64,000 nt of DNA, taken from Shewanella corallii (GTDB lineage: Bacteria; Pseudomonadota; Gammaproteobacteria; Enterobacterales; Shewanellaceae). The translations under genes and the position numbers were made by a program. The stretch lies in the NCBI RefSeq assembly GCF_023349125.1, contig NZ_JAKIKT010000001.1, positions 186,001 through 250,000 on the forward strand, in the 5' to 3' direction. Shown in pieces: positions 55,066-63,933 of the stretch. Position 1 is the first letter of the stretch. The number at the start of each line of letters is the position of its first letter. The notes beneath the pieces were generated by a model that was not told the origin of the DNA, did not search any database, and worked only from the letters and a program-made list of their open reading frames with translations.

Positions 55066-55089
55066 GGCCAGCTTGTCTGGCCTTTTTTT
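55066..55089 (+). terminator. terminator of the hydroxyproline operon
   Basis: GGCCAG-cttgt-CTGGCC followed by TTTTTTT. The GntR gene after it needs its own promoter; TTACAT (55096-55101) and TATACA (55118-55123) with 16 bases between fit. Confidence 0.85.
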
Positions 55090-55125
55090 AATGAGTTACA
55101 TAAACTGCCGGGACTTTTATACACA

Positions 55126-55800
55126 ATGCAAAATGCCACGATGAAGATTACCTACAAGACGCGCACCGAGTTTGTTGTTGATACTATCCGCGAAAAGATT
55201 CTGTCAGGTGAATTCACAGCAGGACAGCCATTGCGTCAGGCGGCACTGGCCCAGGAGATGGATGTCAGCCGTATTCCGGTTCGTGAAGCACTTTTGCAGT
55301 TGGAAGCCGAAGGATTGGTGAAGTTCCAGGCCCATAAAGGCGCCATAGTGACAGAGCTGGATACAGCCCATCTGGATGAACTGTTTGAAATGCGTGCCAT
55401 GCTGGAAGCCGACCTGCTGCGCCGCTCTGTGCCCAGGATGTCAGCTGCAGATTTTGATGAGGCAGAAACCCTGTTGGCAGCTCTGGATAAAGCCTTTGCC
55501 GATGGTGGCAGTATTAATGAGTGGGCTGAATTGAATACCCGTTTCCACCTGTTCCTGTACCAGGGAGCGCGTCGCCCCCAGACGCTGGAAATTGTTGGTA
55601 ACCTGAACAAGAATGCCGACCGTTACATCAGCATGCACCTGTTGCTGGCTGATGGTATTAAAAAGTCAGGTGGTGAGCACAAACAGCTTATCGACCTGTG
55701 CCGCAGTGGCCATATCGACGAAGCCTGCAGCCTGTTAAAGGACCATATCTTCAGTGCCAGAGATGAGATCAAAGCCCTGCTGAAAGACGGTACCATTTAG
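55126..55800 (+). CDS. GntR-family regulator, FCD subfamily; likely hydroxyproline regulator
   Basis: 224 residues: GntR winged helix (IREKILSGEFTAGQPLRQAALAQEMDVSRIPVREALLQLEAEGLV) and an all-helical FCD ligand domain with candidate metal-binding residues (NTRFHLFLY, GEHKQLIDL). FCD regulators usually respond to carboxylic or amino acids. Start ATG 55126 or ATG 55141: a candidate -10 at 55118-55123 would place the transcript start near 55130, favouring 55141. Its position next to the catabolic genes and the palindrome between the divergent promoters makes it the probable local repressor. Confidence 0.88.
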   Translation: MQNATMKITYKTRTEFVVDTIREKILSGEFTAGQPLRQAALAQEMDVSRIPVREALLQLEAEGLVKFQAHKGAIVTELDTAHLDELFEMRAMLEADLLRRSVPRMSAADFDEAETLLAALDKAFADGGSINEWAELNTRFHLFLYQGARRPQTLEIVGNLNKNADRYISMHLLLADGIKKSGGEHKQLIDLCRSGHIDEACSLLKDHIFSARDEIKALLKDGTI

Positions 55801-55822
55801 CGCCAGATAAACCGATGATAAC

Positions 55823-55850
55823 GCCCGGCATTGAGCCGGGCTTTATTGTT
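55823..55850 (+). terminator. GntR gene terminator
   Basis: GCCCGGC-attga-GCCGGGC followed by TTTATTGTTT. Confidence 0.82.
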
Positions 55851-55857
55851 TCGGGAT

Positions 55858-57057
55858 TCATTTCAAGCTGGTCATTTGCTCGGTGGCAGGCCAGGGATCG
55901 CTGAACGCAGGGTTCGATATAAACGATTCGTCCGTCAGGCTATTAAGGAAGGCTATCAGGTCCTGTTTTTCCTGTGCGCTAATATCAAAACCGTTCACAA
56001 AAGGACTTTTGAAAGGGTGTCTGCGGCCATCACCGGCGAAAGGGCCGCTGGTGATTTCCCTGCCTCCGGCGGCATATATCTCTATCACCTCTTCCAGGCT
56101 CGCTACGCTGCCATCATGCATATAGGGGGCAGTCAGAGCGATATTCCTCAAGGTGGGAGCCCTGAACCTGCCATCATCCTGCGGCTTACCGGTTAACTCG
56201 CCCAGCCCTCTGTCTTTGTCCGGGTAGCCCTGGCTGTCATCCGTTAGTTTGGTGCGGCTGGTGTAATACAGGCCGATGTTATGGAATGGCCGCCTGTCCA
56301 GAGGCTGCTTCTGGTGGCTGGTGGACTGGGTAAAGTTAAAGCCACCATGGCAGTGGTGGCACTCCATTCGCTCTGAAAAGAACAGCTTCATACCAGCCCG
56401 GACCTGATCATTAATGGCATAGTCATCTTCATAGTAGGCGTAGCGATCGAAGGGGCTGGAGAGGGAAATCAGGCTGCGGACAAAGCTGGAAAGCGCCTGA
56501 GTTACCTGAATAAACTCTGGCGTACCTGCATAAGCTTCACCATAGGCCTTGATGAAGAGCTCCGGGTAGGGCGCTCGGGTAAGCCGCTGCAATACCTGCT
56601 GTTCATGGCCACTGACGCCCATCTCAATGGGCTCTTGTCCGAACAGGGGGATTAGCACCTGTCTCTCAATTTGAGTCAGGCCATTGTGGGCCCAGGTCAG
56701 ATTCTTGTTGTAGGCGATATTCACCAGCGCCGGGGCATTACGTCTGTGTTGCTCGCCTGTGCTGCCAGTGGATACCCGCAAGGGCTCGGCAAATGCGTGG
56801 GATTGCAGGTGACAGGAGGCGCAGCTCTGGCGTTGATTGGCTGACAGCGCACGGTCGTAAAACAGGTAACGGCCAAGTTCAACCTTGGCATCAGACATAG
56901 GATTTTCTGGGGGTACCTGGGGCAAGGGGAAGTCATCGGGCAGAGCCCATTGGTAAACCTGAGTCTCTTCGGTTGGCTCCTGGCTGGGTAAGCAGCCTGG
57001 CAGGGTTACCAGACCCAGCATGATAATCAGTAAACCAGTCTCTTTAACACCTGTCAT
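55858..57057 (-). CDS. MbnH-type di-heme enzyme (MauG/cytochrome c peroxidase family), lipoprotein
   Basis: 399 residues. Lipoprotein-like signal (LGLVTLPGC). Two CxxCH haem-attachment sites: CASCH in the N-terminal third and CHHCH (ECHHCHGGFNF) in the middle; LGRYLFYDRALS is the start of the peroxidase-like domain, and APYMHDGSVASLEEVI the distal part. Its ATG overlaps the stop of the partner gene (ATGA). In the known MbnH-MbnP pairs, the MauG-like enzyme oxidises a Trp of the partner to kynurenine, creating a copper site. The pairing here with a four-Cys protein is exactly of that type. Confidence 0.88.
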   Translation of the reverse strand: MTGVKETGLLIIMLGLVTLPGCLPSQEPTEETQVYQWALPDDFPLPQVPPENPMSDAKVELGRYLFYDRALSANQRQSCASCHLQSHAFAEPLRVSTGSTGEQHRRNAPALVNIAYNKNLTWAHNGLTQIERQVLIPLFGQEPIEMGVSGHEQQVLQRLTRAPYPELFIKAYGEAYAGTPEFIQVTQALSSFVRSLISLSSPFDRYAYYEDDYAINDQVRAGMKLFFSERMECHHCHGGFNFTQSTSHQKQPLDRRPFHNIGLYYTSRTKLTDDSQGYPDKDRGLGELTGKPQDDGRFRAPTLRNIALTAPYMHDGSVASLEEVIEIYAAGGREITSGPFAGDGRRHPFKSPFVNGFDISAQEKQDLIAFLNSLTDESFISNPAFSDPWPATEQMTSLK

Positions 57058-57878
57058 TGCCCTGAACTCTCTTTGAGGTTTCCCGTGTTATTGTGTTGCG
57101 GCTCAGCCTGCTGCAATGACCAGAGAGGTTGAACGGATCTCTGTGCCGACTCCAGTTGGCTCAGCAAAGGCGCACAGGCTTTACTGCCTGGCTCAGACAT
57201 ACATGACTCCTGATAGTCCAGATTTGCAGTGATGTCAGCTGGCAGCAATTCACTCAGCTCCAGTGTCAGCTGAGGTTGCCCTGAGTATGCAAGCTGATAG
57301 CGGAATCGATTTTCTGCGGTGCAGGGGACTGAAGGAGGGCGCATTGGGCTGGGAGATTCACAGCCCGCAGAGCCCAGGTGAAAACTCCAGCCGGTCTGCG
57401 GATTGAGTTCATCGGGAGTGCGGGTTATATCCAGGCGTAGGAATTTATAGCCCAGTTGCCAGGTCCAGAACATATCACTCTGATTCAAGGGGGAGTCAGC
57501 CTTAAGTGGATTAAGGTGATTAAGACTGAAAGGGACTCCCAGAGTAAAGCTGAGGTCGCCGTTATCTATGGTATCGGTAAAGCTGAGCGTCCAATACCCT
57601 TCGCCGCCGCAGTCACTGCCAAGCAGTGCGACATCTGTTTGTTGGTGGGCAGTTGATTGCAATGCCAAAGCTTGATTATTCAGCTTGAACTCAGACAGAT
57701 AAAGCTGCAGCTGTGCCAGTTGCCACTGACTCTGGGAAGCAGACATTCCACCTATAGTGTCACCACAGGCAATGGGGGCACCCCGCCAAACCGGCACCAG
57801 TTCAAGCTGGGTAGGAGTGGGCTGACAGGCGACCAGGATTAACGGCATGGCTATGGCGGCGATTATCCTTAGCTGCAT
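57054..57878 (-). CDS. MbnP-family metal-binding lipoprotein (four-Cys motif)
   Basis: 274 residues with a lipobox LILVAC (Cys18). The mature protein has WRGAPIACGD, SDCGGEGYW, GSAGCES and VPCTAEN, the four-Cys pattern of the TIGR04052/MbnP family, plus a further pair (ESCMSE, KACAPLL). Several Trp residues (FWTWQLGYKFLRLDITR) could be the target of the MauG-like partner. Probable role: copper binding or uptake at the cell surface or periplasm (family knowledge; substrate here inferred). Confidence 0.87.
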   Translation of the reverse strand: MQLRIIAAIAMPLILVACQPTPTQLELVPVWRGAPIACGDTIGGMSASQSQWQLAQLQLYLSEFKLNNQALALQSTAHQQTDVALLGSDCGGEGYWTLSFTDTIDNGDLSFTLGVPFSLNHLNPLKADSPLNQSDMFWTWQLGYKFLRLDITRTPDELNPQTGWSFHLGSAGCESPSPMRPPSVPCTAENRFRYQLAYSGQPQLTLELSELLPADITANLDYQESCMSEPGSKACAPLLSQLESAQRSVQPLWSLQQAEPQHNNTGNLKESSGQ

Positions 57879-57992
57879 CAGGAGCTTTCCTTGGTTTGTT
57901 ATCGTTTTGTTGCTTGTGTGCTAGCTTATCGGGAGCAATAAACAAATAAAAGCGATAAAGCGGCGGTAACAACCGACCGCAGGAGCGACAAT

Positions 57993-60692
57993 ATGAGGAC
58001 GTTCAATACCCTATTGCCCGGACTGGTGGCGGCCGGGCTTGGATTTGCGGCAGTGGCAATTATTCCCGAGGCTGATGCCCATGCAGAGCATGACAAGGCC
58101 AGATTTGTGGCGCCAAACGGCAAAGATAAAGGCTTTTGTGATAACCCATTGCGGCCCTGTAACAGCCTGGCTTATGCCATACGTCAGGCCAATAAAGGCG
58201 ACAAAGTGCTGGTGGCAGAGGGTGAGTATAGCCTCAACAATGCCGATGAGTTGTTTCTGCTGACCAGTGATATTGTGCCGGTTTACGGTGGTTACAATCG
58301 AGTTGACCACTTCCTGTCTCAGGCCCCCAGTCTGAACAAGACTTTGCTTACAGGTGTGCCTCCCAAGTTTGCCGGCCAGCTGACAGAGAGAGGCTTTAAG
58401 GTTATCAGTGATGGTATAGGTCAGTACGGAACTGAGCTGGACAATCGACTGGCACAAATGGCCGCGCTGCAGCAGAGTCAGCCCGGCGCAAATTGTTCCG
58501 GCGGCACGGCGTCCGGTTTTGCCTGTGACAATATCGATCTTGTCTCTCATATGGCGCTGTCAGCATTCTCATCCTCCCCCGGTGCCGCCAATGATATCTG
58601 GGGTCATGTAGACCTTAACTCAGGTACTGAGTACGCTATTATTGGTTTGCTAAATGGCACCGCAGTGGTCAGTCTGGCCGATCCCGAGTCGCCGGTAGAA
58701 GTTGGTACAGTGCAGGGCAGTGGCACCAGTTGGCGGGATATCAAAGTATTGCAGTGGTTTGACAGCCAGGCTGTACGTTGGAAAGCCCACGCCTATGTGT
58801 CGTCCGAAGGCTCAGATAAGATCCAGATTATCGATCTCAGTAATTTGCCGGACTCCATCTCTTTGGTGACCTCAGACAGTGCCGTAACCTCGGCTCACAA
58901 TGTGTATATCAGTCATGTAGATTACACCACTAATACCGCCCTTAATGGCATGTCACCTCTACTGCATATCGTCGGTCAGGATGGCAGCGGTGGGGCTTTT
59001 CGTACCTACAGCCTGAGCCAGCCCGGTGTGCTCAACAACTTGTTTAACAACTCAGGCGCGACCCGCGCCGATTATACCCATGATGCTGCCTCTATGGTGG
59101 TGGACGATGGCAGGGCGCAGGCTAACTGCCAGACTCCTGTGTGCACTGTGTTTATGGATTTCAACGAGGAATCCATGCGACTGTGGGATATCACCAATCC
59201 CTCGCAATCCAGACAACTTGCGGATGTCAGCTATCAGGATGCCGAGTATGTGCATTCAGGCTGGTGGAGTGAAGACAAACGGCATATCTATGTACATGAT
59301 GAGCTGGATGAGCGTCGGGTTTCGCTGAACACGACATTGAGGGTGTTTAAAGTCGATGATTTAAGTGCACCACAATTGGTGAAAGTGTGGACCGGGCCAA
59401 CGGCCGCAATCGACCACAATGGTTATGCCCGCGGCAGTCGTTACTACATGTCCAATTATCAGCGTGGTGTCACTATCCTTGATATCAGTGATCCCGCCAA
59501 TCCTGTCGAAGCTGGCTTCTTTGATACCTTTCCCGCTTCTGACTCCAATGCCTTTAATGGCGTCTGGGGTGTCTATCCCTATCTGCCCTCCGGGTTGGTG
59601 CTGGCCAGTGATATCAACTCAGGTTTGTACGTGCTTAAGGATGCCAGCCTGAACTCAACTCAGGGGCAAATCAGCTTTGCCTCGCCGCAAACCAGCGGCG
59701 GCGCCGGAGATCTGCTGGAGGTTAAGGTACAAAGACCTGCGGGCAGTGGTGCCGTCAGTGTGCAGTGGGAGCTGCTGGAAGGTTCTGCCATCAGTAACAC
59801 TGATTTTCAACAGGCATCAGGCACTCTGAATTGGGCCGATGCCGATCTGGCGGATAAGACCATTCAGATCACGACGCTGGACTCAGGGAAAAAACAGCAG
59901 TTGCTGGCCTGGATACGTCTGTTTAATCCATCCAATGGTGCAACCCTGGTTACCCCCAGTTATCACAGCCTGAACATAGGTGAAGCTGTGGGTTCGGTCG
60001 GTTTTGCGGTCAATGCCCTTGATGGCGATGAAGGTGGCACTGTGCAGGTGCAGGTGCAACGCACCGGGGGCAAGGTTGGTGCACTTAAGGTCAGTTATCA
60101 ACTGCAGAGTGATTCCGCGGTTGTTGGCTCTGATGTGCAGGATGCATCCGGTGAACTCAGTTGGACAGACGGTGATGATTCGATGCAGTCCTTCAATCTG
60201 TCACTGCTTGATGATGATGCCGTCGAAGGGAAAGAGAGCTTCAAGGTCACGCTGACTGCGATAGATGGCACGCCGCTGGGACAAAGCGAGCTGACGGTGA
60301 CCATTAATGACAACGACAGAAACAACACTGCGCCGACCGTCTCTGCCGGTGAAGATGCCCAGGTGAATGTGGGCCAGACGGTCAATCTGACGGCTTCTGC
60401 TACTGATGCTGAAGGGGATGCCATCAGCTACCAGTGGCAACAAAGTGCTGGCACCAGTGTCTCTGTAACCAATGCCAATCAGGCCAATGCCAGCTTTGTC
60501 GCGCCTTCCAGTGCCGGTACCCTGACATTCATTGTAACGGCTACTGATAGTCTGGGGGCGGCCAATCAGGATGCGGTAAATATCAGTGTGGTAGCGGCTC
60601 CCGAGCCTCCAACTACAGGCGGTGGTGGAGGTGGCAGCCTGGGATGGTTGACGCTGATGCTGTTGGCAATGCTTAGGTTGAAAAGACGCTGA
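57993..60692 (+). CDS. choice-of-anchor B family surface protein with Calx-beta, PKD-like and GlyGly-CTERM regions
   Basis: 899 residues. Signal peptide, then a Cys-bearing segment (FCDNPLRPCNSL), a propeller-type region with LVIVD-like repeats (YAIIGLLNGTAVVSLADPESPVEVG; VTILDISDPANPVEAGFFDT; LVLASDINSGLYVLK), two Calx-beta-like domains (ELSWTDGDDSMQSFNLSLLDDD), a PKD/REJ-like domain (APTVSAGEDAQVNVGQTVNL) and a C-terminal GGGGGGSLGW-hydrophobic-RLKRR tail. That tail is a GlyGly-CTERM signal, processed by rhombosortase, with type II secretion to the surface. It diverges from the MbnP/MbnH pair, a known genomic association. Confidence 0.85.
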   Translation: MRTFNTLLPGLVAAGLGFAAVAIIPEADAHAEHDKARFVAPNGKDKGFCDNPLRPCNSLAYAIRQANKGDKVLVAEGEYSLNNADELFLLTSDIVPVYGGYNRVDHFLSQAPSLNKTLLTGVPPKFAGQLTERGFKVISDGIGQYGTELDNRLAQMAALQQSQPGANCSGGTASGFACDNIDLVSHMALSAFSSSPGAANDIWGHVDLNSGTEYAIIGLLNGTAVVSLADPESPVEVGTVQGSGTSWRDIKVLQWFDSQAVRWKAHAYVSSEGSDKIQIIDLSNLPDSISLVTSDSAVTSAHNVYISHVDYTTNTALNGMSPLLHIVGQDGSGGAFRTYSLSQPGVLNNLFNNSGATRADYTHDAASMVVDDGRAQANCQTPVCTVFMDFNEESMRLWDITNPSQSRQLADVSYQDAEYVHSGWWSEDKRHIYVHDELDERRVSLNTTLRVFKVDDLSAPQLVKVWTGPTAAIDHNGYARGSRYYMSNYQRGVTILDISDPANPVEAGFFDTFPASDSNAFNGVWGVYPYLPSGLVLASDINSGLYVLKDASLNSTQGQISFASPQTSGGAGDLLEVKVQRPAGSGAVSVQWELLEGSAISNTDFQQASGTLNWADADLADKTIQITTLDSGKKQQLLAWIRLFNPSNGATLVTPSYHSLNIGEAVGSVGFAVNALDGDEGGTVQVQVQRTGGKVGALKVSYQLQSDSAVVGSDVQDASGELSWTDGDDSMQSFNLSLLDDDAVEGKESFKVTLTAIDGTPLGQSELTVTINDNDRNNTAPTVSAGEDAQVNVGQTVNLTASATDAEGDAISYQWQQSAGTSVSVTNANQANASFVAPSSAGTLTFIVTATDSLGAANQDAVNISVVAAPEPPTTGGGGGGSLGWLTLMLLAMLRLKRR

Positions 60693-60710
60693 CAGTAAAG
60701 TTGGAAGCAA

Positions 60711-60740
60711 AAGGGGCTATCCACACCGGATAGCCCCTTT
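60711..60740. terminator. bidirectional terminator
   Basis: AAGGGGCTATCC-acacc-GGATAGCCCCTTT, perfect stem between convergent genes. Confidence 0.88.
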
Positions 60741-60801
60741 CTTTGTTGCCCTATTCCTTCATCGCTTAAGCACCCCTACTAAGCAACTCTTAAAACAACT
60801 A

Positions 60802-61764
60802 TCAGTCGAACCGGGCGGCGAGCTTGTACACCAGGTTGGCGGCCACCAGGTCGGACAGGGCCGTGCCCACAGACTTAAACAGAGTGATCTCTTCGTCTGA
60901 CTTCCGTCCCAGAGTGCGTCCACCCACCTGGCTGGCGCACAGGTCTGCCATTTCGCCGCAGATCTGCTCGGCCTCAAATACGCCTTCGGCAATGGGAATA
61001 AGCAGCTCACCGGCCTCATTCAGCACATTGGTCTTGCTGTCCACATACACACGGCTGCGCACCAGAGTGGCGGTATCGCATTCGCGGCAGTGGGCATGGT
61101 GATTACCGATCAAATCCACATGAGTGCCGGGGGAGAGCCAGTCGCCGTTAAACAAGGGTTCCGGGGAACCGGTGGCGCAGCTGATGGTGTCGGCGGATGA
61201 GATTATCTCCTGAGTGCTGGCGCCGGACACAAAGCTGATGTCGGGTAATTCTTCGCTCAGTCTGGCCACCAGGCTGGAAACCTTGTCGGCATTACGTCCT
61301 ATGATGGTCACCTTGTTGTAATCGCGTACGCTCAGGTGCGCCTTAATCATATAGCTGGCCAGATTACCTGTGCCGAAAAACACCAGGTGTTTGGCATCAG
61401 GGCGGGCAAGGAAGTCGGCGGCCAGGGCGGAAACCGCCGAGGTGCGCCAGAGGGTCACGCTGGTGCCATCAACCAGAGCCAGGGGGACGCCATGGCGACG
61501 GTCAAACAGCATGATTTTTGAATACAGAGAATCGAAGCCATCCCTGGCGTTCTCGGGGAAATAGGTAAAGGATTTAACGCCAATGACCTCTTCATCCCAG
61601 GCGGGCAGCACCGCAAAGGCGTTATGGGCTGGATCGCCGGGAGCCAGCTCAAACACCTGACGTCTGGGCATGGAGAAGCTGCCACCAAAACTCTTTTTCA
61701 GTGCTGGCAGTAAGGCGTCGTAATTCAGTGAAGTGACCACCTGCTGCTTGTCGATAATCTTCAT
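60802..61764 (-). CDS. 1-pyrroline-2-carboxylate reductase (ornithine cyclodeaminase/mu-crystallin family)
   Basis: 320 residues. Rossmann loop GTGNLASYMIKAHL, VTIIGRNADK, ISCATGSPEPLF and GTHVDLIGNHHAHCRECD are OCD-family landmarks. With a trans-3-hydroxyproline dehydratase in the same operon it should reduce 1-pyrroline-2-carboxylate to L-proline with NAD(P)H rather than act on ornithine. It is the last gene of the leftward operon and ends near a bidirectional terminator. Confidence 0.88.
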   Translation of the reverse strand: MKIIDKQQVVTSLNYDALLPALKKSFGGSFSMPRRQVFELAPGDPAHNAFAVLPAWDEEVIGVKSFTYFPENARDGFDSLYSKIMLFDRRHGVPLALVDGTSVTLWRTSAVSALAADFLARPDAKHLVFFGTGNLASYMIKAHLSVRDYNKVTIIGRNADKVSSLVARLSEELPDISFVSGASTQEIISSADTISCATGSPEPLFNGDWLSPGTHVDLIGNHHAHCRECDTATLVRSRVYVDSKTNVLNEAGELLIPIAEGVFEAEQICGEMADLCASQVGGRTLGRKSDEEITLFKSVGTALSDLVAANLVYKLAARFD

Positions 61765-61819
61765 CAGTTAATATCCCTATTGTTCTGTATTTCACGCTGA
61801 CTCTTGGGTCAACTGGTTA

Positions 61820-62932
61820 TCAGGCTTCCAGCACCATAGGCTTGGGCGCATGGGTCAGGATCTCATAGCCGGAAGCTGTGACCAGAATATCCTCTTCCAG
61901 GCGTACGCCACCAAAGCCCGGAATATAGATACCAGGTTCTATGGTGATGATATTGCCTTCGCGCAGCACATAGTCGCAGCCGGGCTTGATAAAGGGCTGC
62001 TCGTGCAGAAACAGGCCAACACCATGGCCCAGACCTTCACCGGCAAATTCGGCAAAAGCCGAAGCCTGTAGAATCCGGTTGCTGGCATCAAGCGCCTCAA
62101 TGGCAGGCACGCCGGCTTTGACTGTGTCCATGGCGGCCTGCTGCGCCTCGGCCACTGTGTTATAGATAGCAATTTGTTTGTCTGAGGCCTCGCCATAGAT
62201 ATAGCTGCGGGTCATATCTGAGCGGTAACCATTGACCACGGCGCCAAAGTCCAGAGTGATAAAGTCGCCGGATTTCAGCTGCTGGGCAGAAGGACTGCCA
62301 TGGGGCATGGAGCAGCGCTGGGCAAACAGCAAAATGGTATCGAAGGACATGCCTTCAGAGCCCAGCTTTTGCATCCGGTATTCCAGCTCCAGTGCCAGAT
62401 CCCGCTCGCTGACGCCAGCTTTAAAAAAGGGCAGGGTATCGGCCAGCGCCTGATCGGCAATGGCGGCGGCCTGACGGATTTGTACCACTTCCCACTCATC
62501 TTTGACCATGCGCATGGTCTCGACCATGCCGGTAACTGGTTCCAGATTATCAGTTGCCAGCTCAGCGGCGATGGCATGCCAGGTGGCAACATCCATATGG
62601 GCAGCTTCAAAGCCGACCTTTATGCTTGAGCGAGTGCCTGCAGGTTGAATAAAGCGGCTGATACATTGCCCCAGAGACTCATTGTCTCTGTCACGGCAGA
62701 TCACTTCAAAACCCACACTCTCGGCCTTGGCGCGCTCGGCATAGCGATAATCTGAGATCAGGAAAGCATCATGGGCAGAGATCACCAGATAGGCGGCATG
62801 GCCACTGAAGCCACTGATATAACGAATATTCTCATAGCCAAACAGCAGCAGGTAATCCAGACCCTGGTTGGCCATGTCGGCCCGCAGGGCTGCCTGTCTC
62901 TTTTCCAGTACGGGTTGAACTTGTGTCTTCAT
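61820..62932 (-). CDS. M24-family metallopeptidase (Xaa-Pro aminopeptidase-like)
   Basis: 370 residues: an N-terminal creatinase-type domain (1-120) and a pita-bread M24 domain with the five metal ligands in LDFGAVVNGYRSDMTRSY, LGHGVGLFLHEQP, TIEPGIY and VRLEEDILV. Expected to cleave Xaa-Pro (or Xaa-Hyp) dipeptides or N-terminal residues in the cytoplasm, releasing hydroxyproline for the adjacent enzymes. It overlaps the upstream dehydratase gene by four bases (ATGA). Confidence 0.9.
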   Translation of the reverse strand: MKTQVQPVLEKRQAALRADMANQGLDYLLLFGYENIRYISGFSGHAAYLVISAHDAFLISDYRYAERAKAESVGFEVICRDRDNESLGQCISRFIQPAGTRSSIKVGFEAAHMDVATWHAIAAELATDNLEPVTGMVETMRMVKDEWEVVQIRQAAAIADQALADTLPFFKAGVSERDLALELEYRMQKLGSEGMSFDTILLFAQRCSMPHGSPSAQQLKSGDFITLDFGAVVNGYRSDMTRSYIYGEASDKQIAIYNTVAEAQQAAMDTVKAGVPAIEALDASNRILQASAFAEFAGEGLGHGVGLFLHEQPFIKPGCDYVLREGNIITIEPGIYIPGFGGVRLEEDILVTASGYEILTHAPKPMVLEA

Positions 62933-63933
62933 CGGAAGATAAATCCTGTATTAAGTGGATCGGCGGGATCAAGGTAAAAACTGTGCTGCCCCACCACATT
63001 GGCGCTGCCGGACACCCGGGGAATAATGGCGCTCTGGGAGCCAAACTGACACGCTTCAATGGCGGTCACGATAAAGGGCGAACCTAAAATACTCTCGATT
63101 TGGATGCTTTGACCCAATGCCAGTTCACCTTTGGCATGGTGAATGGCGGCGCGGCCGCTGACGCCTGTGCCTGTTGGGCTTCTATCCAGTTCGCCCTCGG
63201 CAAATACGCACACATTACGGCTGTGGGATTCGGGATGAATAACTTGAGTCAGTGAGGTGAAAATCATGCCGTAAAGGAAGCTTAAGTCGGTTTCAAAGGG
63301 ATGGGTTATGTCGGTTGTTGCCATCACGGCAGCTTTGATGCGCTTGCCCCAGTCAATAATCTGGTTGGCATTGTCGGCACCAAGGTTCAGGTCGATACTG
63401 TCGGCATCCACATAGGCATAAAAAGCGCCGCCCCAGGCCAGATCAAACAGCACCTCGCCAATGCCTTCGACTTCAACCCATTGCTGCGCCTTATCCAGAT
63501 AGGAAGGCACATTGTCGAACTCTACATGCTGCACCTGACCTTCAACCAGCTCAACCCGGGACTGAATAAGTCCCGCGGGGGCATCTATACGCAGATGATT
63601 GGTACCTTCACAGCCTTCAATGACTCCCGCCTCAACCGCCGCTTTGGACAGGGCAATAATGGCGTGACCACACATGGTGCTGTAACCCTCGTTATGCAGA
63701 AACAGCACGCCAAAGTCACTGTCCGGCCGCTCAGGCTCAACGATCAGGGCGCCATACATATCCGCATGACCACGAGGCTCAAACATCAGGGCTTTGCGCA
63801 AATCATCATGATTGGCCAGACAATCCTGCCGCTTTGCCAGAATGGTATCGCCTTTCAGCCTGGGGAACCCAGAGGTGACAATACGCAGCGGCTCACCACC
63901 TGTGTGCATTTCCAATGTGGTGATTTTGGTCAT
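62929..63933 (-). CDS. trans-3-hydroxy-L-proline dehydratase (proline racemase family)
   Basis: 334 residues, same fold as the epimerase at 52413. The first catalytic Cys is kept (Cys88, YSTMCGHAI) but the second is Thr254 (DRSPTGTGVSGR). This Cys/Thr pair is diagnostic for trans-3-hydroxy-L-proline dehydratase, which makes 1-pyrroline-2-carboxylate. No ribosome site precedes the ATG; instead a minus-strand frame entering from the right edge ends in TGA overlapping it, so a coupled upstream gene outside the window is likely. Confidence 0.92.
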   Translation of the reverse strand: MTKITTLEMHTGGEPLRIVTSGFPRLKGDTILAKRQDCLANHDDLRKALMFEPRGHADMYGALIVEPERPDSDFGVLFLHNEGYSTMCGHAIIALSKAAVEAGVIEGCEGTNHLRIDAPAGLIQSRVELVEGQVQHVEFDNVPSYLDKAQQWVEVEGIGEVLFDLAWGGAFYAYVDADSIDLNLGADNANQIIDWGKRIKAAVMATTDITHPFETDLSFLYGMIFTSLTQVIHPESHSRNVCVFAEGELDRSPTGTGVSGRAAIHHAKGELALGQSIQIESILGSPFIVTAIEACQFGSQSAIIPRVSGSANVVGQHSFYLDPADPLNTGFIFR

